Source of the DNA: an uncultured Alphaproteobacteria bacterium
GTDB lineage: Bacteria; Pseudomonadota; Alphaproteobacteria; Paracaedibacterales; CAITNM01
Direction: 5' to 3'
Length of the DNA stretch: 39,442 bases
Assembly (NCBI GenBank): GCA_903874955.1
Contig: CAIQTY010000044.1
Coordinates: 1-39,442, forward strand
The position numbers and the translations under genes were made by a program. A model generated the notes under the pieces. That model was not told the DNA's origin. It searched no databases and was given only the letters and a program-made list of their open reading frames with translations. How positions within the stretch are numbered: the first letter of the stretch is position 1; each line of letters starts with the position of its first letter. Of the stretch, positions 34,919 to 39,442 are shown piece after piece.

Positions 34919-37900
34919 ATGTTTGTTCCCTCATTTTTAAACGCCGAATTGGCACAAACTTGGAGCCAATTAGAAAAAAATTACCGCATCAGCGAATCAG
35001 AAGTTGTTGAACATCTCTTAAAAGAATGCCGTTCAATAGCCAGCTGTCATGAACCAGCATCAGCAAAAGCGCTGGAAGTTATTCAGCATCTCAGAGAGAA
35101 CAAACCAAATCCCTTGCGTATTGAGAGTTTACTGCAAACATACCGGCTAAGCACACAAGAAGGTTTATCTCTTATGTGCATGGCTGAAGCACTTTTACGC
35201 ATCCCAGATAATTCCACGAAAAACAAATTAATACAAAACAAAATTGATTTAGCTAACTGGGAAAATAAACAAGAAACTTCTTGGATACAGCGATTAGCAA
35301 ATTTCAGCTTATTGAAAGTTGGGAAATTTCTATCAATCGGAACCTCAGGATCAGTTTTCAGCTATATTCCAGGATTGGTTCGTCGTTTTGGTGAACCGCT
35401 TATTCGGCAAATCATGGAAAAAATTATCCGCAGCATGGGATACCAGTTTGTCGTTGGTGAAACTATTGAGGAAGCAAATTCCAAAAAAGGTGAAGAGGTC
35501 TATTCCTTTGACATGCTTGGAGAGGCTGCTAAAACCCGAGAAGATGCCCAGCGCTATTTTGAAGCCTACCTCAATGCAATTAATGCATTAAAAGGCCAAG
35601 AAGGTGACATTACCGAAAAATCTAGTATCTCAATAAAGCTTTCTGCGCTTCATCCACGCTATGAAATTTTAAAGCGAGAAACGGTCAAAACAGAACTTTT
35701 TGAAATTCTGCTCAAACTGTGTCAGGCAGCAAAAGAAGCAAATATTATGCTAACCGTCGATGCGGAAGAAACCGATCGTTTAGAACTATCCCTTGAAATT
35801 ATCCACGACGTTTATACCCATGATTCGCTAAAAGCTTGGGGGGGATTTGGTCTTGCCGTGCAAGCTTACCAAAAACGTGCACATACTGTAATCGATTGGT
35901 TAATCTTAATGGCAAAGTTCCATAAGGAACCAATGCATATCAGGCTAGTCAAAGGAGCATACTGGGATAGTGAAATCAAATGGTGTCAAGAACGCGGACT
36001 TAAAGATTACCCTGTTTTTACACAGAAAGCGCACACAGATTTGTCATATCTAGTGTGTGCAGAAAAAATCTTGAATGCATCTGATTTAATATACGGACAA
36101 TTTGCAACTCATAATGCCTATACAGCCTGTTTTGTTTTAGAAATAGCTAATCAAAAAAAAGCTACAAAATTTGAGCTTCAAAGACTCTACGGCATGGGGG
36201 AATCCCTTTATCAAAATATTACTGCCAGTAAGCGTATTTATGGACCAGTTGGAATGTATAGAGACCTGCTGGCTTACCTAGTTAGAAGAATGCTTGAAAA
36301 TGGGGCAAATAGCAGTTTTGTTCATCAAATATATGATATGCAATTACCTGCTGAATCTTTAGTGCGAAGTGTCGAAGCATTGTGTGGTGAAACTGGAAAC
36401 ACCTCGCACCCAAACATAAGACTTCCAGAGCAAATGTATGGGAAATATCGTCGTAATTCAAAGGGCAGCGACTTATCTTCTTATGAATTTTTGAAACATG
36501 CCCATAAGCTTTTAAACTCATATTCACTTGATCATTCTCCTGAACTATTCCAACCGGATCAGTTAAAGAAGCTTTTAAGTAATGCTGAACAAGCTCAGGT
36601 TCAATGGGAAAGGCTTGGATCAGAAAATAGAGCAGCCATTGTTGAAAAGCTCGGTGACCTTTTGGATGAACATCGCGACGAACTGATTCAGATTCTATCA
36701 CTTGAAGCACGAAAAATTATAGGCGATTGCATCGCTGAAATCAGAGAAGCTATTGATTTTTGTTACTACTATGCCAATCAGGCTAGGCAGCTTTTAAATT
36801 CACCTGTAGAACTGCCAGGGCCTACCGGTGAAATGAACGTATTATCGTACCATGCACGTGGCGTGTTTATTTGCATTGCTCCATGGAATTTCCCATTAGC
36901 AATCTTCTTAGGGCAAGCAGTTGCAGCTTTAGTAACCGGAAATTGCGTGCTTGTTAAACCATCGCATCAAACTCCACGAATTGGATTGCTTGCAGCAAAT
37001 TTAGCCCATAAAGCCGGTATTCCAAGGGATGTATTTCAATTTATGCATTGCAAAGGAAGTGATTTATCCCAGCACCTTTTAACCGACGAGAGAGTTAAAG
37101 GTGTTGTTTTTACTGGTTCAACACAAACAGCCATAAACATTAATAGAACCCTTGCAAACAGGGATGGACCAATTATTCCCCTTATCGCTGAAACTGGCGG
37201 AATGAATGCCATGATCGTTGATTCTTCAGCGTTGCATGAACAAGTGGTTACAGATGTTATAAGTTCTGCTTTTCAAAGTACCGGACAGCGCTGTTCTGCT
37301 CTTCGGGTTTTATTTGTGCAAGAAGATATAGCAGATGAATTATTACACATGCTTTGTAGCGCCATGAGTGAGCTAGAGGTTAATGATCAGCGAAAGCTCA
37401 GTACTGATGTTGGCCCCGTAATTGATAATGCCGCTAAACAAGTTCTGCAAAAGCATATCGACTACCTAACAGGTCTCGAAAAAATTGGGCAATCAAAAAA
37501 TATTTATACTTGCGCTGCCCCAGAAGAAGGTGATTTTTTTGGTCCAGAGCTATGGGAAATTCAAGGTATTCAATTGCTGAAAGAGGAAGTATTTGGACCA
37601 ATTGTCCACGTCATCCGCTTTAAAATTGATGACCTTGAGAAAATTTTCCAACAAATCAACAAAACTAACTATGGTTTAACGATGGGAATCCATAGTCGAC
37701 TGGAATCAACCATTACCATGGCAGAACGGCTTGCTAAGGTTGGAAATTTGTATGTTAATCGTAATATGATAGGTGCTGTTGTTGGTGTACAACCCTTTGG
37801 TGGGGAAGGCCTCTCAGGAACCGGACCAAAAGCTGGCGGTCCTAATTATCTGACACGTTTTGTTCTGGAACGAGTCATCACCCAAAATATCACCGCTTGC

Positions 37901-37933
37901 GGCGGAAACACTACCTTATTAAACAGTATATAG
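34919..37933 (+). CDS. putA: Bifunctional proline dehydrogenase / glutamate-semialdehyde dehydrogenase
   Basis: A 1004-aa fusion that oxidises proline to glutamate in two steps, feeding electrons to quinone and carbon to glutamate. The N-terminal helical region leads into the FAD-binding PRODH barrel ([50 protein letters not shown]). The C-terminal half is the aldehyde dehydrogenase: [35 protein letters not shown] and nucleophile Cys792 in [10 protein letters not shown]. The end reads [19 protein letters not shown]. There is no N-terminal ribbon-helix-helix DNA-binding domain, so it is not an autorepressor. ATG 34919 has GGAG about 8 nt upstream; a GTG four codons earlier is less likely. The leader consists almost entirely of tRNA-Pro. 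Confidence 0.96.
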   Translation: MFVPSFLNAELAQTWSQLEKNYRISESEVVEHLLKECRSIASCHEPASAKALEVIQHLRENKPNPLRIESLLQTYRLSTQEGLSLMCMAEALLRIPDNSTKNKLIQNKIDLANWENKQETSWIQRLANFSLLKVGKFLSIGTSGSVFSYIPGLVRRFGEPLIRQIMEKIIRSMGYQFVVGETIEEANSKKGEEVYSFDMLGEAAKTREDAQRYFEAYLNAINALKGQEGDITEKSSISIKLSALHPRYEILKRETVKTELFEILLKLCQAAKEANIMLTVDAEETDRLELSLEIIHDVYTHDSLKAWGGFGLAVQAYQKRAHTVIDWLILMAKFHKEPMHIRLVKGAYWDSEIKWCQERGLKDYPVFTQKAHTDLSYLVCAEKILNASDLIYGQFATHNAYTACFVLEIANQKKATKFELQRLYGMGESLYQNITASKRIYGPVGMYRDLLAYLVRRMLENGANSSFVHQIYDMQLPAESLVRSVEALCGETGNTSHPNIRLPEQMYGKYRRNSKGSDLSSYEFLKHAHKLLNSYSLDHSPELFQPDQLKKLLSNAEQAQVQWERLGSENRAAIVEKLGDLLDEHRDELIQILSLEARKIIGDCIAEIREAIDFCYYYANQARQLLNSPVELPGPTGEMNVLSYHARGVFICIAPWNFPLAIFLGQAVAALVTGNCVLVKPSHQTPRIGLLAANLAHKAGIPRDVFQFMHCKGSDLSQHLLTDERVKGVVFTGSTQTAININRTLANRDGPIIPLIAETGGMNAMIVDSSALHEQVVTDVISSAFQSTGQRCSALRVLFVQEDIADELLHMLCSAMSELEVNDQRKLSTDVGPVIDNAAKQVLQKHIDYLTGLEKIGQSKNIYTCAAPEEGDFFGPELWEIQGIQLLKEEVFGPIVHVIRFKIDDLEKIFQQINKTNYGLTMGIHSRLESTITMAERLAKVGNLYVNRNMIGAVVGVQPFGGEGLSGTGPKAGGPNYLTRFVLERVITQNITACGGNTTLLNSI

Positions 37934-37941
37934 GTAAATCA

Positions 37942-38664
37942 ATGGAAATATTTGCGCGTCTTCGCTCCTTGTTGTTTGATGTATTTTTTTACGTTTTCAC
38001 CGTATCGCTCTTTCTTATTTTATGGGTTCCGGTTGTGCTTTCTCCAAGGTGGTGTTGTGTGCTTTGGTATAAGACATGGACCCATATTATAATGTACGCC
38101 TTAAAAATAATTGTGGGACTTGATTACAAAATAGTCGGCAAAGAAAAACTTGATGAACTCTTAAAAAATGGGCCTGTTATTTTAGCGTGTAAGCATCAGT
38201 CAGCCTGGGAAACGCTAATATTTTCAACCCTTGTGAAACGCTTTGTGATTGTTTTAAAAAAACAATTAGTCCAAATACCTGGTTACGGAAACTATCTTAT
38301 TAAGCTGAATAGTATTGTGATTGATCGTTCAAATGGCATGAAATCTCTAAAATCACTGATAAACCAAGGGAAAGAAGCCATTGAAAATAATCTATCTATT
38401 CTCATTTTTCCAGAAGGCCGGCGCGGCGTTTACGGGCAGCCAGGTGAATATCAAGCTGGAATTGGCATTTTATACCAAGAACTTAAGGTGCCAGTTATGC
38501 CGATTGCCGTTAATTCAGGGAAATTTTGGGCAAGGCGTTCAAGATTCAAAAAACCCGGATGCATTACCCTGGAATTTTTAGATCCTATTCCAGCAGGCTT
38601 ACCAAGGAATGAATTTATGCCGCTTCTTCAAGAACGCATTGAAACGGCATCTGCTAGGTTGTAA
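37942..38664 (+). CDS. plsC: 1-acyl-sn-glycerol-3-phosphate acyltransferase
   Basis: A 240-aa membrane enzyme that acylates lysophosphatidate to phosphatidate in phospholipid synthesis. Two N-terminal hydrophobic segments are visible (about residues 10-35 and 40-60). The catalytic motif is CKHQSAWETL, an HX4E form of the usual HX4D, known in related bacterial acyltransferases. The substrate motif is FPEGRRGVYG, and VMPIAVNSGKFW is block IV. I chose ATG 37942, 8 bp after the putA stop with AGGT upstream; an earlier frame start would overlap putA. It is probably cotranscribed with putA. Confidence 0.92.
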   Translation: MEIFARLRSLLFDVFFYVFTVSLFLILWVPVVLSPRWCCVLWYKTWTHIIMYALKIIVGLDYKIVGKEKLDELLKNGPVILACKHQSAWETLIFSTLVKRFVIVLKKQLVQIPGYGNYLIKLNSIVIDRSNGMKSLKSLINQGKEAIENNLSILIFPEGRRGVYGQPGEYQAGIGILYQELKVPVMPIAVNSGKFWARRSRFKKPGCITLEFLDPIPAGLPRNEFMPLLQERIETASARL

Positions 38665-38687
38665 ACCAAGAAGATTGTTATTCCGAG

Positions 38688-38704
38688 ACACGATTGCGAC
38701 GTGT
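38688..38704. repeat. Small perfect hairpin downstream of plsC
   Basis: ACACG (38688-38692) and CGTGT (38700-38704) pair perfectly around ATTGCGA, with an outer CGAG/CTCG able to extend the structure. No T-run follows, so it is not a standard terminator. It precedes the second copy of the two-hairpin repeat and may be part of it. Confidence 0.35.
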
Positions 38705-38727
38705 AAACCTCACTCGACATTACTAAT

Positions 38728-38797
38728 CTGGTTCCTGGGGTCGGCACCCTGGGAAAACTGAGCTATTTCAGATCCTCACGACCCTGTTCTGGAGCTC
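38728..38797. repeat. Two-hairpin intergenic repeat, copy 2
   Basis: The first hairpin pairs CCTGGGGT (38734-38741) with ACCCTGGG (38746-38753), with two wobbles, and is followed by AAAACTG. The second pairs GAGCT (38760-38764) with AGCTC (38793-38797), with an inner CAGA/TCTG. The order and the AAAACTG linker match the minus strand of the repeat at 103-179. The rest of the 236-bp gap after plsC is AT-rich and shows no gene. Confidence 0.5.
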
Positions 38798-38900
38798 AAG
38801 AAGACATTTTACACACCTAATATTTTTATTAACAATTATTTAATAACTTTATAATTAAATATAATTATATCTGATTAATATTTATATTTTGGATTTATTT

Positions 38901-39442
38901 ATGAAAGTAAGCATTTCTAGGTGCCTGATGAAGACCTTATGTATTTTTAGCCTCGGTGCGCCTTTGGCGCTATATAGTTCGGATGCATCATCTAGCCCTG
39001 CACCTGCTGCGCGTTCATCATCACATCCAACACCTGCAAGTATTTCAAGCCCAATAGCGTCAACGATCTCGGATTACTTAGATAAAGGCACTAATAATAC
39101 CCTAAGCCAGACAGATGTCACAGATTTGCATCAATTAGGAAATAACCTTCACCTAGATAAAATCAATGAAATCGCCTTCAAGCATAAGAAAGAAATTGTT
39201 AGGTGCATCATTAACGATCAGCCTATCCCTCTAGAAATCCTAAGCGTGCTGGAGAAAATGCCAGAGCCGGCAAAATCTAAAATTATTCAAGAAATAGCCC
39301 TGGACATTAAAAATAATTTTACTGGAATCTTCCGCCAAGTTAATCCCTTTCCAGCTTTTTTAGCAGCCTATTTTAGGCAAGTTACAGCAGATGAAATAGA
39401 AAAGGCATGTATGGGAAAAAGCATCCTTCCTAGCGCAATTTT
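38901..39442 (+). CDS. Exported protein of unknown function, 5' part only
   Basis: An open frame begins at ATG 38901 and runs off the right edge after 180 complete codons. I do not recognise it. The N-terminus (MKVSISRCLMKTLCIFSLGAP) is a signal peptide, probably cleaved after about residue 25-30. A Ser/Pro/Ala-rich low-complexity linker follows (about residues 28-55), and then a mostly helical region with EIVRCIINDQPIPLEILSVLEKMPEPAK. GGATT lies about 6 nt upstream as a weak Shine-Dalgarno. The plan (signal, disordered linker, helical body) is common among secreted proteins of host-associated bacteria; that role is only a guess. Confidence 0.65.
   Translation, partial: MKVSISRCLMKTLCIFSLGAPLALYSSDASSSPAPAARSSSHPTPASISSPIASTISDYLDKGTNNTLSQTDVTDLHQLGNNLHLDKINEIAFKHKKEIVRCIINDQPIPLEILSVLEKMPEPAKSKIIQEIALDIKNNFTGIFRQVNPFPAFLAAYFRQVTADEIEKACMGKSILPSAI

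Noticed and set aside
36282..36710. 142-codon frame antisense to putA
   Set aside because: It lies inside the putA linker region on the opposite strand, without a ribosome site or family resemblance.
38164..38229. HX4E instead of HX4D in PlsC as an inactivating change
   Set aside because: CKHQSAWET-type motifs occur in known active bacterial members of the family, and the FPEGRR motif is intact.
1..39442. CRISPR arrays, transposases, prophage or toxin-antitoxin modules
   Set aside because: No regularly spaced direct repeats, DDE/integrase motifs, phage structural genes or small paired toxin-like frames were seen.

Overview
The window is an AT-rich, densely packed bacterial chromosome segment, most likely from an alphaproteobacterium of the host-associated, Holosporales-like kind. 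The alphaproteobacterial signs are a PopZ/DUF2497 gene, a HIG1-domain gene, the COG3807-type SH3 protein, a PutA fusion and full NDH-1 genes. The intracellular lifestyle is inferred from AT richness, two MFS transporters resembling those common in intracellular bacteria, and several exported enzymes. The exact genus cannot be read from the sequence.

Layout. (1) 208-9638, minus strand: a partial NADH dehydrogenase I operon, nuoCDEFGHIJK, followed 6 bp later by an amino-acid-type substrate-binding lipoprotein. nuoA, nuoB and nuoL/M/N are not here. Two gene junctions (nuoF-nuoG, nuoG-nuoH) carry related inserted repeat elements that keep short reading frames open. (2) 9708-13178, minus: murD-ftsW-asd, for peptidoglycan, septation and the DAP/lysine branch. 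(3) 13241-15122, minus: tandem paralogous ABC_sub_bind proteins without permease or ATPase. (4) 15294-16373, minus: a family 2 glycosyltransferase with a lipoprotein signal. (5) 16537-20663, minus: three MFS transporters. (6) 20821-24843, plus: HIG1-domain membrane protein, lepA, and a membrane-anchored S9 peptidase. (7) 24840-29116, minus: an exported HD-domain protein, glnA, lipB, dut and an exported SH3 protein, with several overlaps. (8) 29204-38664, plus: a GT-C-like membrane protein and polyprenol-phosphate-type GT2, gyrA, popZ, tRNA-Pro(GGG), putA and plsC. (9) 38901 to the end: the 5' part of an exported unknown protein.

Functionally this is mostly housekeeping (respiration, envelope, nitrogen, lipoylation, replication) mixed with import functions and exported proteins. 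Points that stand out: the two NDH-1 junction insertions, with a near-duplicate of the nuoH start; a two-hairpin repeat found near both ends of the window; GlnA with Phe in place of the adenylylated Tyr; a GyrA quinolone-pocket sequence of Asn-Leu; a proline tRNA sitting in the leader of putA; and two proteins of normally cytoplasmic enzyme families (GT2 and HD phosphohydrolase) that carry export signals. No CRISPR array, transposase, prophage or toxin-antitoxin pair was seen.
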